Below, piece after piece: positions 10,505 to 23,134 of a stretch of DNA of 64,000 nucleotides. Where the stretch lies: NCBI GenBank assembly GCA_009760855.2, contig WPIO01000004.1, positions 13,737,501 to 13,801,500 of the forward strand. Reading direction: 5' to 3'. Within the stretch, counting starts at the first letter, position 1, and each line of letters starts with the position of its first letter. Made by a program: the position numbers and the translations under genes. The stretch comes from Cristatella mucedo. Its lineage: Eukaryota; Bryozoa; Phylactolaemata; Cristatellidae. The notes beneath the pieces are model-generated. The model saw only the letters and a list, made by a program, of their open reading frames with translations. It was not told the origin of the DNA and ran no database searches.

Positions 10505-11959
10505 CCTCACTTCTGCGCGCCGATCTGCCTGCTGCGCGCCGTCCGCTCCTCATCCGGCGGTGCGCTCCTGCCGATTGTCATACAGCTGCGTCAGACGCCG
10601 GGCGACGACAACCCGCTGTGGACGCCGCGAGACGGCCTCGGCTGGCTGCTGGCCAAGATCTACGTGCGCAGCGCGGACGCGCAGGTGCACGAGCTGGACG
10701 CTCACCTGCTGCGCACGCACCTCGTCGTGGAGACGTTCGTCGTGGCCGCGATGAGGCAGCTGCCGAGCGCGCACCCCGTGCACAAGCTCATCGCGCCGCA
10801 CGTCCACTCGACGCTCGCCATCAACGCGAAGGCGCGCGAAACGCTGCTGAACGACGGCGGCGTCGTCGAACGCACGCTGGCCGTGGGCGGCAGCGGCGCG
10901 TACGAGCTGGTGCGGCGCGCCTACAGGCGCTTCAGCCTGCGCGACCTGCTCTTCCCGGCGTCGCTGCGCGCGCGCGGCGTCGACGACGCCGCCGCGCTGC
11001 CCGGCTACCACTACCGTGACGACGGCCTGCGGCTGTGGGCAGCGCTCGCCGAGTACGCCGGGCGCGTCCTCGGCGCGTTCTACGCTAGCGACGCTGACGT
11101 GGCGGCCGACGCCGAGCTGCAGGCCTGGATAGGCGAGTTGCGCACCGAGGGCTTCGCGAGCTGGGACGACGGCGACGCGAGCAGCGGCGGCAGCGTCGAC
11201 GAGGCGCACGGCGTGCCTCGCTCCGTCGACACGAAAGAGCAGCTCGCCGAGCTGGTGACCGCCATCTTGTTCGCGGGCTCGGCCGAGCACGCGGCGGTCA
11301 ACTTCTCGCAGATGGCCCACTATGGTTTCGTGCCCAACGCTCCCATGCTCATGCGTCGGCCGCCTCCCGCCAGCAGGCACGCGGTGACCCCGGAAGTGCT
11401 GCTACAGTCGCTGCCGTGGCAGAGTGACGCCGTCAACCAGCTGCTCATAGCCTACGTGCTGACGAGGTACTCCGCGTCAGAGGTGAGCCGACGATTCGTT
11501 AGAGGAGGAGGGCGAGGAGGACGAGGAGGAGGGGGAGGGTCCGCTCGAGTCATCGCCGCTGCTTTTGCGGCGACGACTCGAGCGGACGGGCGGTCTCAGG
11601 GGCCTCAGGGTGCGGCGGCAGTCGGGACGGGCTGTCCGACGGCGCTCGCGGTCGAAGCGTCCGCTAGTTCCATTCGCTGCCGGGCCACGAAATACGGACC
11701 GGATGCGCGCGCGCCTGCCGACCGAGCGCTCGCTGACTTCAAACGCTCGCTCGGGCCGCCGTTGCAGACCTTCATCGGGAAGTACTCCGAGATCCACTTC
11801 ACCGACGAGGCGGCGCTGGACGCACTGGCACAGCTGCGCCTACAGCTCGACCAGCTGGCAGCGGAAATCGACATGAGAAACAAGATGCTTCGCGCGCGCG
11901 GCGAGGTCGGCTACTCGCACATGTCGCCGCGACTCGTGCCGAACGCCATCTCCATATAG
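7826..11959 (+). CDS. Animal lipoxygenase (5-LOX-type, PLAT plus catalytic domain), six exons
   Basis: This enzyme is a non-heme iron dioxygenase that inserts O2 into polyunsaturated fatty acids such as arachidonate to give hydroperoxides. CDS exons: 7826-7958, 8231-8491, 8641-8934, 9330-9532, 10388-11482, 11768-11959. All junctions are GT-AG and keep phase, giving 725 codons plus TAG (human 5-LOX has 674 residues). Exons 1-2 encode the N-terminal PLAT beta-barrel (KYVLSLAVSDVQMAGT... to FPAHRWVTG). Exon 5 has the iron ligands in VHELDAHLLRTH (two His) and in SAEHAAVNF (His plus Asn). The last codons, VPNAISI, give the C-terminal Ile ligand, so all five ligands are present. The Coffa-site residue in NAKARETL is Ala, which in this family goes with S-stereospecific oxygenation. 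A 20-Ala tract sits in exon 5. The start codon is the first in-frame ATG after a stop and has a weak context. Positional specificity cannot be read by eye. Confidence 0.9.
7975..8011. repeat. (GGC)n trinucleotide repeat in lipoxygenase intron 1
   Basis: About a dozen GGC repeats lie just downstream of the exon 1 donor, inside the 272-bp first intron. Confidence 0.85.
8231..8491 (+). CDS. Lipoxygenase exon 2 (rest of PLAT domain)
   Basis: Acceptor CTGCAG, phase 1 at both ends, 261 bp. It encodes the second half of the PLAT domain, ending in FPAHRWVTGRVTLRSG. The aromatic-rich FPxxRW motif is the standard end of the PLAT domain in animal lipoxygenases. Confidence 0.88.
8641..8934 (+). CDS. Lipoxygenase exon 3 (PLAT-catalytic linker and start of catalytic domain)
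   Basis: Acceptor TTTCGCAG, phase 1 at both ends. It encodes the linker helix RQQELSERQ, then YRGFPGY and HDDLPLEAQF, which align with the FPLSID and KDLPRDIQF region of vertebrate 5-LOX. The donor follows GCCAACG (GTAGCG). Confidence 0.88.
9330..9532 (+). CDS. Lipoxygenase exon 4
   Basis: Acceptor GCTGCAG, entering at phase 1 and leaving at phase 0. It encodes DEEFGRQYLNGHNPSALRKC, the conserved block matching GYQFLNGCNP of human 5-LOX. The donor is AAG followed by GTATCG. Confidence 0.88.
9533..10387 (+). other. Lipoxygenase intron 4, with a MITE-like fragment
   Basis: This 855-bp intron is the longest of the gene. About 10110-10290 resembles the insertion at 16449-16770. Both contain GCTGACTCACC(G/A)CAGAT, then (A/G)TCAAAGGCCG, then AGCAACAGG in the same order. 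A GATTGCAGC/GCTGCAATC palindrome lies at about 9840-9862. Confidence 0.55.
10388..11482 (+). CDS. Lipoxygenase exon 5 (main catalytic exon)
   Basis: A 1095-bp exon, phase 0 at both ends. Acceptor TTGACAG, donor TCAGAG followed by GTGAGC. It opens with LYVADYAILDDLHKED, a (GCC)20 alanine run, then FCAPICLL. It carries His-x4-His (DAHLLRTH), the Coffa-site Ala (NAKARETL), and the third His and the Asn (EHAAVNF). VPNAPMLMRRPPP follows, a hallmark of animal lipoxygenases. Confidence 0.93.
10445..10504 (+). repeat. (GCC)20 coding repeat, polyalanine in lipoxygenase
   Basis: Twenty consecutive GCC codons lie inside exon 5, in frame with flanking conserved residues on both sides (HKED before, PHFCAPICLL after). 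It occupies a short surface loop in the vertebrate enzyme. The array is pure, so its length is probably polymorphic. Confidence 0.9.
11483..11767 (+). other. Lipoxygenase intron 5, in-frame and stop-free
   Basis: The 285-bp intron is a multiple of three and has no stop in the lipoxygenase frame, so exons 5 and 6 also read as one continuous frame. The encoded 95 residues are Gly/Arg/Ala-rich and match nothing in the family. The donor GTGAGC and acceptor GTTGCAG are good, and removing it joins SASE to TFIGKYSEIHF, as expected for the family. Confidence 0.75.
11539..11587. repeat. 21-bp inverted repeat (hairpin) in lipoxygenase intron 5
   Basis: The arms are 11539-11559 and 11567-11587, with a 7-nt loop (TGCTTTT). 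Only one position is mismatched. In RNA this would be a very stable GC-rich stem between the donor and acceptor. Confidence 0.85.
11768..11959 (+). CDS. Lipoxygenase exon 6 (C-terminal iron ligand)
   Basis: It encodes TFIGKYSEIHFTDEAALDAL, a long amphipathic helix, and SPRLVPNAISI followed by TAG. The C-terminal Ile carboxylate is the fifth protein iron ligand in the family. The 3-prime UTR follows. Confidence 0.9.
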   Translation, partial: TFIGKYSEIHFTDEAALDALAQLRLQLDQLAAEIDMRNKMLRARGEVGYSHMSPRLVPNAISI

Positions 11960-12070
11960 CGCCGAGCGCGAAAGCGGGGCCGAAAGCTGAGTGAGGGCGA
12001 GGCGCGTGCGTTCGCACGCTGAATGCACGCCCAGGTGCCCCGCGCGCGTTCCTAGCGTGCCCAGAGCTCG

Positions 12071-12104
12071 GCCCCTCAGCTTGTGCGCACGCCAGCTGAG
12101 GGGC
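12071..12104. repeat. Hairpin in the lipoxygenase 3-prime UTR
   Basis: GCCCCTCAGCT (12071-12081) and AGCTGAGGGGC (12094-12104) are perfect complements with a 12-nt loop. Short outer GAGCT/AGCTC arms flank them. Confidence 0.7.
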
Positions 12105-12195
12105 AGAGCTTTTTCAGTGCGACATTTGACTTCGGCAGCGAGCTGCCGGCTGCTGTCATCCGCGAGCTGTTCTCCCCATGACGGCGGCATGCGCT

Positions 12196-12201
12196 AATAA
12201 A
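12196..12201 (+). terminator. Polyadenylation signal AATAAA of the lipoxygenase gene
   Basis: Canonical AATAAA 237 bp after the stop codon, in otherwise GC-rich sequence. It is the first AATAAA downstream of the gene. Confidence 0.7.
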
Positions 12202-13837
12202 TCGCCGACGGATAATGCAGGCCGTCGCGCGGCGAAAATCTCCGCCGCACTTTTGCTCGCTTCGCACGTAGCTGCGAGATTTAGCATTCGCGGGCCGTCG
12301 CTTCGCTTCGCCGCTCGCTCGCGCGTCGCGCGAGCGAGCGGGAGTGGCGCGCCGCGGAAGCTCAGAGTCTCGCGCTCGATGACAGCAAGCAGATGGAGAG
12401 CCGTCGGCGGGCGCGTCGACGGTAGAGCTAACCGTCGCAGCGGTCAAGGACGCGGAGGCGGCGATTCGAAGCGGCTCGCCGCCCGAACGAACAGCCGAAC
12501 GAGAGCCCGCCGTTTCGCAAGAGTAGAGAGATATCTGGAAGAAATTGGTGCGCTCAGCTCCAGAGGCGACGAGAGATTGTGCGCATCTCTTTGCGGCCAC
12601 GCCAGGCGGCGCCGCCGCCGCTCTCCAGCCTGCAAGAGGCCCATTCAAGGCGCGATTCATGCTTCCCACGAGCGACGCGTGCGCGACCGGCGGCGCTGCT
12701 GCTGTCGTCGAAGCGGCGCTAACCGTGGAGCTGGACGGAGCAGCAGTGACGAGCGAAGGCGAACGAGTCGGCGAGCGGCAGTAGGTCACTCGGTCAGCGC
12801 GCCCCGCCCCGTCTCACCCGTTTCCCGGGGTCGCTCATCAAACTCGCGGTCACGGAGAGCGCCTAAGTCGAGGAGACCTTTGTGTGTGTAAAAATTTAGT
12901 GCAGACGAACGCAGAGCAGGCTTTCTCAGATTTATCCCAGACGCAGCCGAGTAGAGCCAACGTCAAAAGTGTCTCCTCGAATTTCTCGGACCTACGCTCG
13001 TGCAGCGTATCGAAAGTGTCGCGCAAAACTTGCAGAACGCTATAATTTTTCCGGCCGTTCTCTTCCTTCTCAGGAGGCTGTTTGGTTCGTGACAGCGCTC
13101 GAAGAGAGTACTAGCATTCAATAAAAGTACGTAAGTCAGTCCTGGCTTTAGTAGGCTGGAAATATTTCCCCTGTAGCTGAAAATCTGGATGAATAAGCAG
13201 AGTTCAGATGCATCTTTTTGATACTGAGATACTGGGCATTAGCGTCTTCAAAAATTCCGTAGCGAAGCAAGAAGTGGTGTCTCACGCAACTGTCTATTTA
13301 TTGATAGGCAGCGAAGTTCAGCATGGAACCTTAAACGCTGAAAAGCTTAATTATTTTCAATCCAGCTCTCAATCTTCCATAATGATTTACCGTCAATAGC
13401 TTGGTGCTAATCGTAATCACTGCAATAAAGTACGCGTAGTGACTCGTGTATGCAATAGCCGAGGATACTTGGTACGAACCGATGGCTAAATATAGAGCAG
13501 AGCAGCGAAAAGTGAGCAGCACGATCAAGATAGCGACCAGCTATTGCTGGCACTTTATCAATTGCGAAACCTAGTACCAGTAGACATTATAATAGCAGCG
13601 ATAACAAGTCGTTTGCATAGCTTCAAAAGAGAACTTAATCTCTACCCACGCACTTTACAACGTACAGCAAGAATCGGTACGAAAGGTTTAGTAAAATGCA
13701 CGGCATCTAGCATGCACACACAAAGCAGTATCCTGCTTCGGGTCAGCATGCTAAAGCCAAGCTGAAGATACACATGGCTCAATGTGCTTATCTTCATGGG
13801 ATCAGTCACTTTAAAAAATGGGGCTAAAGGGCCGATA
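12202..13837. other. Downstream flank of the lipoxygenase gene
   Basis: GC-rich to about 12.9 kb, then ordinary. Two overlapping 237-codon frames (12178-12891 plus, 12076-12789 minus) are low-complexity Ala/Arg/Ser-rich and look like chance ORFs in GC-rich DNA. No family was recognised. Confidence 0.5.
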
Positions 13838-15505
<1,668 letters not shown>

Positions 15506-15519
15506 CACGCGCGTTTATC

Positions 15520-15612
15520 TACGTATGTATGTGCGTATGCATGAATGTGTGTATGTATGTATGCATGAATGTGTGTATGTATGTATGTATGTATGTGTGT
15601 GTGTATGTATCT
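15520..15612. repeat. (TATG)n/(TGTA)n microsatellite
   Basis: Imperfect tetranucleotide tract of GTAT and GTGT units with two ATGCATGAATG interruptions. Confidence 0.9.
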
Positions 15613-16129
15613 CCTTAACCTGTCGCTCTGGCGGCACGTGCAGCGACGAAACGCAGACGCCGAGGGGGGCTTTCAGCGCTCGTGTATTGGGCTGGCACTC
15701 GCAGAGCAACACCGCACAGCAGCCGCTCTCCCCACCGTCCCGTTTCCCGCTCCCCCGCCAGCCCGCCCGCCGGCCTGCCTGCCACTCACGGGCTAGGTCG
15801 CGTCAAAGGCGAGCCCGCAAGCAAGTCTTGTCACGGGCGAGCCCGCGCTTACAGGCCGAGCACTCGAACCGCACGTCGTGTCGCCAGCACTTTGCTTGCA
15901 CGACGACCGCCGCCAAGAGACCGACTTTGTGCCGACTTGAAGTATTTTAAGAAGCACCGCGAGCTGTGTCGTCTTAGCCTTCTTGAGACCCGGTCGCCCA
16001 TCTGGAGACAGTTCCAGAATGCTTGTGTCAAAGCTGCACCATCCGGCAGATGCAGCCTCATTGACCTCGTCGCGGCAAGCATTCTTCAACTTCTGCTCAC
16101 CGCTCTCCTCAGCCTGTATTTGCAGCGGT

Positions 16130-16945
16130 CCTGCTTACACTGACCCACTAGGCCCGCCACGGCTTGGCTTCCCCATACCTAGCTGAACTGCTGCACCAGT
16201 TTCAGCCTCCTCGTGCCCTCGGGTTTTGTATGCACAATAAACTAGCTGTTCCGTTTCTCCGCTTAAAGACCGTTGGCGACAGATGCTTTTGCTCAGCAGA
16301 TCCTAGACTGTGGAACTCACTCCCACGGTTCTCGCGCCACGAGAACTACTCTCCTGCTGCCGACTACGGCACATTCTTTTCAGCGGTCCTGAGCTGCTAC
16401 TTCCATGCTGCTCACTACCTCAACAGCTCACCTGACTCTGCTATGCTTCTGTTGTGTTACTGTGTCTCCAGCTGTGGCAGCGCTAGTGGAGTCTCACGGA
16501 GACACGAGCGGGCGAACGTGAGCGGTGAACGAGACTCAATATTTATTCCCCCAGCGGGTACATATATGAGCTATGGGCTGACTCACCACAGATTAGGGAG
16601 TGCATCCATGGTGAGCCACCGGGGTGGGCCACATGCTCACATCAAAGGCCGCACTGAGCCAACCGCCCAAACGCCAGCCCACATCAAAGGCCGCACCGAG
16701 ATAACCGTCCAACCACCCGCCGAGAGCGGGCACACACCAGTGGCCGAGAAGCAACAGGCACACATAACACTTCCCACTTTCTCTTTGTTGTTGCATGTGA
16801 CGAAGTCTGTTGGCTACCGAATGCGTACCGAAAACCGCTTAGGCTGTAAGTGCGCTATATAAAAGTCTCCTGCGTTACGCACACATAGTCGTTGCGACTT
16901 TGTAGAGTTACAAACGGAGATACATTACATTACATTGAATTACTG
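16130..16945 (+). mobile_element. LINE relic, family 2, 3-prime end
   Basis: Plus-strand 3-prime end of a second LINE family. It encodes AELLHQFQPPRAL, DPRLWNSLPRF and SAVLSCYFHA, the same C-terminal block as in the copy at 29850-32200. It ends in GCTATATAAAAGTCTCCTGCG and an (ACATT)n tail at 16922-16940. The ORF is split by a 320-bp insertion at 16449-16770. Confidence 0.8.
16449..16770. mobile_element. MITE-like insertion within a LINE
   Basis: The LINE sequence ATGCTTCCCACTTTCTC, seen intact at 32115-32132, is interrupted here after GCTATGCTT and resumes at TTCCCACTTTC. The 320-bp insert has weakly complementary ends (GTGTTACTGTG versus CACATAACAC) and a 2-3 bp target duplication. Internally it has a roughly 42-bp tandem duplication containing CACATCAAAGGCCGCAC. 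A diverged relative is in lipoxygenase intron 4. The superfamily is not determined. Confidence 0.6.
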
Positions 16946-17560
16946 CTTCTGATCGATGTCTAATCGCTTGGGCAGTCGCGACAGGTTTTCTCGTTGAGCG
17001 TGCCCATTTTTTGCTACTCGCGTCGACCTGTGGAGCCTGGTCGCGTGCTTGCCTCTTAGCCACGTCTGGTTGAACCCGATCCCTCGGGGTCGGGCTCAGC
17101 CTGTGGTGAGCTCGCTGTCCTCGTAGATTTGTAACCGCGCAGAAGCTCGTCCCCTGGTCCTCTATCGGTAGACGGTGGAGTGCAGCGCTGCAGCAAGGTT
17201 AAAACACCAAGCGGCCACAACTGGGTGCCGAAATCAACAGTTTATTGCGGGCCTGTTAGTAATGGTAACCCGCCGGCGAAAGCGCTTTACGCGGAGCGAA
17301 CCGGACCGACGGAGTTAACTGCCGGGAACTCCCGAAGCCAGACTACAATAAGCTACCCTACGCCTGCGTCACTAGCGATGGTTCTGACCCCGAAGGCGGA
17401 CCGCTGCAGCACCCCAAGATATGAGCAGCTAACCGAGTAGCCGGCAGAACACAACCGCAAAGTCTAAGTTGCACTTAGCTGTTCGTCGCAGTAGGTTCGA
17501 CTCTCGTGCTCTCGAGGCCTAGCCTCGCATTGACTTCAGAAGCTGCAGCCCCAAGCTCCG
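16946..17560. other. Nothing recognised
   Basis: Moderately GC-rich sequence with short open frames only. No conserved coding or tRNA-like signal. Confidence 0.4.
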
Positions 17561-17574
17561 TCAGTCGTCTCTGT

Positions 17575-17876
<302 letters not shown>

Positions 17877-17905
17877 ACTCTTGACCTTAAGCGTAGCTGC
17901 TACTT

Positions 17906-18167
17906 TGTAGTTTGTGTTGTCGTCGCGAACGGCACAGAGCGCCAGCCGACGAGCAACACATACCAGTTTATTTCACCTACACACGGAGCAACGGAGCAGG
18001 GCGAAGCACGACTCTTCTCGCTCCTCCCGTCCATCGGAGTCCCCGACTCCCCTGTCATAACAATCACCAATCGCACGTCCCGGCTGCCTACCACGTTGAG
18101 TGTCACAGCAGCCCACTCGTACAGCGATCGGGGGGGGGGGCGGTGTCATCAATTAAATGAAACCACA
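17906..18167. mobile_element. LTR-like element, copy 1
   Basis: It runs from TGTAGTTTGTGTTGTCGTCG to ATGAAACCACA and shares its full length with the minus-strand element at 58789-59033 (shared blocks GAACGGCACAGA, GACGAGCAACAC, GTGTCATCAATTAAATGAAACCACA). It has TG...CA ends. No matching target duplication is visible (TACTT versus GGACA). A poly-G run of about 10 lies near 18131. Confidence 0.6.
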
Positions 18168-20085
18168 GGACACGCGAATGAAGCGTTCTCGTGCCAACGC
18201 GGAAGGCGTCAACACCGCAAGCAGTTAGTTATAGCGCATATTTGCGATTCCGAAAGCCGAGTGGGGACTACACGCCCCGCGGAAGAGTTGGCGTGCGGCT
18301 CATGTCGGGGGGGAGGGGAAAGTTGGACCGCTCCGGCGTGTTTAAACGGAACCGCTGCAGAGCGCCGACGCCTCCTGTTGACCCTGAGGATTACGTCCGC
18401 TCTCCCTCCGCAGCCGCCGCCAGCGCCGAGGCCAGGGCCGAGCAGCGGGCGCTCCGACGCACCGCCGAGTGCGTAAATAGTCGCTCTCACTCATTCGCCT
18501 CGGGCTAGCTAGCCAGCCGCTCTCAATGGCGGCACCCCCTTCTGATGGGGCGGGGCAAACCATTACGACGAATGAGAGGGGGTGGCCGTCGCTCGTGACC
18601 TGCGGTTCGCCTCGGTTTGATCGCCCGACTTAGGTGCAGCCTCAAAATGAATAAATGTGTGAGCGGTGCAGAAAAAAATTCCTGGATATCACTGATTACG
18701 GCTGGCTGCGGTTTTATAGGCGACGCGATTCCTAGCTATCTCCGGTGAAGCCGCACCGGGGCGGAGCAATCGAGGCGCTGCAGCGGACTCGCTGAAGCGC
18801 GACGAACACCAAGTGAGCGAATGAAAAAAGCCTGATATATATATAAATATAAATATAAATAAATAAATAAATATATATATATATATATTTCGGAGGCCAC
18901 ACTAGTATTCGCTTCCGCGCGCAATCTGACGGCCGGACTGGTTACGCTCGGCGTCTGACAGCGTGCGGTGAGCGAGTGTGGGGGGCGGGCGGGTGGCCAG
19001 TGTAGTGGGCGTGAGGGGGCACAATCACGCTTGGAGGTCACATGACTGTACCGACTTCCTGCCGAAGGCCTCTTTCTTTATGAAATGGTAAGTACGCGGC
19101 TTAACCATTTACTGTCAGGTTCGGACACGGGAAACGTCTAGAGCTGCTGCCTTCTGTCGATTTCAGTCTATCAGCGGTCGCAGGGAAGCAGCGTTACTTA
19201 CGGCATCCGCGGCGTGGGCGGGTTACCACCTCCTTCTGCGCTGCACCGCTGCTGCGCCGGCTCGCGGCGGTGCAGTGCAGCGGACGTATTCGGCTTCTTG
19301 GTCAGAGCCAGGCTGCCCGCGCCCCAGCGGAGCATCGCCCAGGCTCTCAGCTACGCTCGTCGCCAGGGGGCCGCTCCCTCCGCCCTGGCAACCTGTGGAG
19401 CAGACGCTCAGGCAGCGTCTGCGGCAGACACCAGTCCACCAATTGGTTAGCCGCGAGCGTCGCGCGCGTCGTCTAGCTCTCGCCTCTTCAGCTTGCGCTT
19501 GCCGCGGCAGGGTTCTCTAAAATTAACGCCCGACTAGCGAGCGGTGGCGGCGCCGTAGGTGGCGGCTGAGTGCTTCCGGTCGCTTTCGTGGGCGGGCGGG
19601 CGTGCCTCGAGTTGCCGTGAGCGCGAATGCGTCGAGCTAGTGCGGCTGCTCGTCTGCGCCGCGGCGGGCCTCGTTTCGAACCGCCGTGTCCGTGACAGAG
19701 CTCCGCCGCCGAGTTCTGCTACCTGTCGCAGTTGCTCACGGGTGGCAAGCCCTGGAGAGCGGAACCGCCGAGTTCGGCTGGCGAGGCGGCCGTAATTATC
19801 CGGTGAAGGCTTGTCCCGCTCGCCTAGAGCCCGCTCGCGCTGGCAATTAGAGATACCGACCCGTGGGAATCGTGTCAGGAAGTGAGTTCCGTAACGCGAA
19901 CGCTTCGCAGGGAGCAGGATTGCGGCGCTTGGCCGGGAAGTACAATGCCGCGGCTCCTTCGCTCTTATTTTGTGCGAGAGCAGCCGGAAAAAGGCGGGCG
20001 AATGGAATAGCTACTCTTTTGACACCGAATGCATTCCCTAGCCTTTTATCGACCAAGGCACGGCAGTACGAGCAGCTATCGTCCA
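18168..20085. other. GC-rich gene-free stretch with an AT microsatellite
   Basis: Much of this is GC-rich with many open frames, but no conserved domain was recognised. A (TA)n/(AAAT)n tract lies at 18834-18888. An ATGGTAAGTACG donor-like string at 19085 has no recognisable coding exon upstream. Confidence 0.4.
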
Positions 20086-20087
20086 GG

Positions 20088-20190
20088 TCTTGCCCGGGTG
20101 GAAAGGTGCCCACGCTTCACGACCCAAGTCACGAGTTCGAGTCTCGCATAGGCTGCATGCTGCCACTGGCGAGTCTCGGCGACGCGGCCC
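20088..20190 (+). repeat. tRNA-derived SINE head, family B (degenerate)
   Basis: GGAAAGGTGCCCACGCTTCACGACCCAAGTCACGAGTTCGAGTCTC resembles the better-preserved family B heads at 23150 and 43320, with a B-box-like AGTTCGAGTCTC. The tail is not recognisable. Confidence 0.5.
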
Positions 20191-20664
20191 TCCCCAAGTC
20201 GGAATACTGGGTTTTTTGCAATAATGTATGGATCGCCTTGACCCCTTCCCAATGTCAAAGGAGGCTAGTGTGCACGGTCAGAACCAGCCGGTAGTCGGCT
20301 GGCTCTGATCGTAGATGGGACTGTCTGCTCTACCTTAGAGATGGCATTTCTGTTGATACTGTCACGCATCTGCCTCTGAGCACCAGCTGCTACACTTTCG
20401 GAAGCAGGTTATGCTGGCTTCTGAATATTGTTTGGCCTGCCGTCATTGGCGACTAGGTTATGAATTTAAAGGCAGTTGAAAAATAATGTGCTGTTAATGG
20501 TCCTCAGTTTGGACATTTGAAAGTGTAAAGATGTCAGCACAGCCGTGCAGCCCAGGAACACAGGGCCCTGTCATCGAGATATATTGCTGGTCGGCATGTT
20601 GCAGCTTCTGCACACAGATACGGCACACGGCACTGTCACATATTTACGAATACGCATACATACT

Positions 20665-20785
20665 CACACATTTGCACACACACACACACACATTTACTCA
20701 CACACTCTCATACACATACTCACACACACTCTCTCTCACACAAACTCTCTCTCACACACACTCGCAAGCTTGCACACACACACTC
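20665..20785. repeat. (CA)n/(CTCACA)n microsatellite
   Basis: Imperfect CA-rich tract with CTCT interruptions. Confidence 0.9.
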
Positions 20786-21339
20786 GACCGATGCCATCAG
20801 ATCTTGGCCCAGTTCTTCCTTCAAGATTCGATTCGTGGGGTTGAGTCTTGCTGAAGGCACTTATTTATTGCTGGGTACGATTGGGGGTCCCCCTCATGCA
20901 ATCGTGCACACACGAGTGTGCATACGTGCCCATGTCCCAAAATGTGTAAGGTTAATCTGGAAGGCTGGCTTAGATTGATATCAGCAAGCTCTGGCCTACT
21001 GTGCAAGCGTAGCTCCCATGTTCACCATCTGAAGTGAGAATATAAAAAGTGCATGTGTGTGAGTTAATTCATGTACAAGTGTGTGCATGTTTCAAATTTC
21101 CATTAAACTGTATGCTCAAATGGCATGGTGCGAAAATCAAAAGAAACTATACACAATGCCTTGTGGAAACTAGCATGTTCTCAAGGTTTCAATGGTAGAC
21201 TGCACAGCAGGAGTGGCAGGAAATGATCTTACAAGTGCAGCACAGGCCTAGAATCCATGTCTTTTGGCTGGGTAAATAAGATCAGCTTAAGCCAGGTGCT
21301 TCTAGTGAGTGTGTATCTCCATCTGCAACTCCACAAAGA
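20786..21339. other. Nothing recognised
   Basis: AT-rich sequence with only short open frames and no similarity to the repeats elsewhere in the window. Confidence 0.4.
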
Positions 21340-21515
21340 ACATGTGGGTGTTACGCAGGAGAGTTTTGTATAGCGCACTCATAGCCTAAGTGGCTTTCGG
21401 TATGCATTCGGTAGCCAACAAACTTCATCTTACGCAACAAATAGAAAGTGGGAAGCATAGCAGAGTCGGGAGAGCAGTTTAGGTAGTGAGTAGGTGAGGG
21501 ATGATATGCATGTCT
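21340..21515 (-). mobile_element. LINE relic, family 2, 3-prime end (minus)
   Basis: Minus-strand match to the family 2 end: CTCACCTACTCACTACC..., then GAAAGCCACTTAGGCTATGAGTGCGCTATACAAAACTCTCCTGCGTAACACCCACATG. It includes the remnant of the PTFSLL codons. Confidence 0.7.
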
Positions 21516-22496
<981 letters not shown>

Positions 22497-22659
22497 TACA
22501 TGTACTTTATATATAGATGTATGCTGTATAAAAATACTAACTGATTTAACAGCCTCTTTGTGTATGGGGACAGAAAACCTTAAAGGCTATCAATTTGCTT
22601 CAGCTGCAATAAAGGATCGCCCACCGAAAAAGCAAACGCCTTATCAAGTGAGCCATCGC

Positions 22660-22661
22660 GG

Positions 22662-22741
<80 letters not shown>

Positions 22742-22806
22742 TATATATATACATACACACACACACACACACACATATATATGTATACACACACACACAC
22801 ACACAC
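22660..22806. repeat. (CA)n microsatellite with TA interruptions
   Basis: A roughly 75-bp pure CA tract, then alternating TATA and CA blocks. Confidence 0.95.
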
Positions 22807-23134
22807 GTATACATAGGTATATATGCTGTTGATTGTGGAACTCGTTCGAGTCCTTGCCTCCCTCTTGTCTGGGCTAGCTGTGCTCCTTCAGCAGCTCTAT
22901 ACGGCTATAAATGTTTGGTATTTTCCAGGTGCTTTTATTATTGTCCATCCTTAACTTTGCTTCACTTTTACTTTGTTGTGCTTGACATTTGCACTTTTGG
23001 AGCCAGTCTAAACAGCATTTGTACCGAGTCCCACCGTAGTTTGCGAGAAGTTTTTCTTCAAAATCCAGCTCTTGAATTTACTTTATAGCTATTATTGACG
23101 TAAGTTCTATAAGACTAATGGCTGCCGGGCTCTC

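Noticed and set aside
10550-11380. 276-codon minus-strand ORF opposite lipoxygenase exon 5
   Set aside because: It is the antisense shadow of a GC-rich conserved exon. The plus strand carries all catalytic motifs.
12076-12891. Overlapping 237-codon ORFs on both strands after the lipoxygenase gene
   Set aside because: Low-complexity Ala/Arg/Ser sequence in GC-rich DNA, no family signal, and opposite strands equally open.
19081-19095. Splice-donor-like ATGGTAAGTACG as a first exon
   Set aside because: No conserved coding sequence upstream and no downstream exon that joins in frame.
22558-23088. His/Thr-repeat ORF
   Set aside because: Translation of a CA microsatellite, with no conserved flanking sequence.
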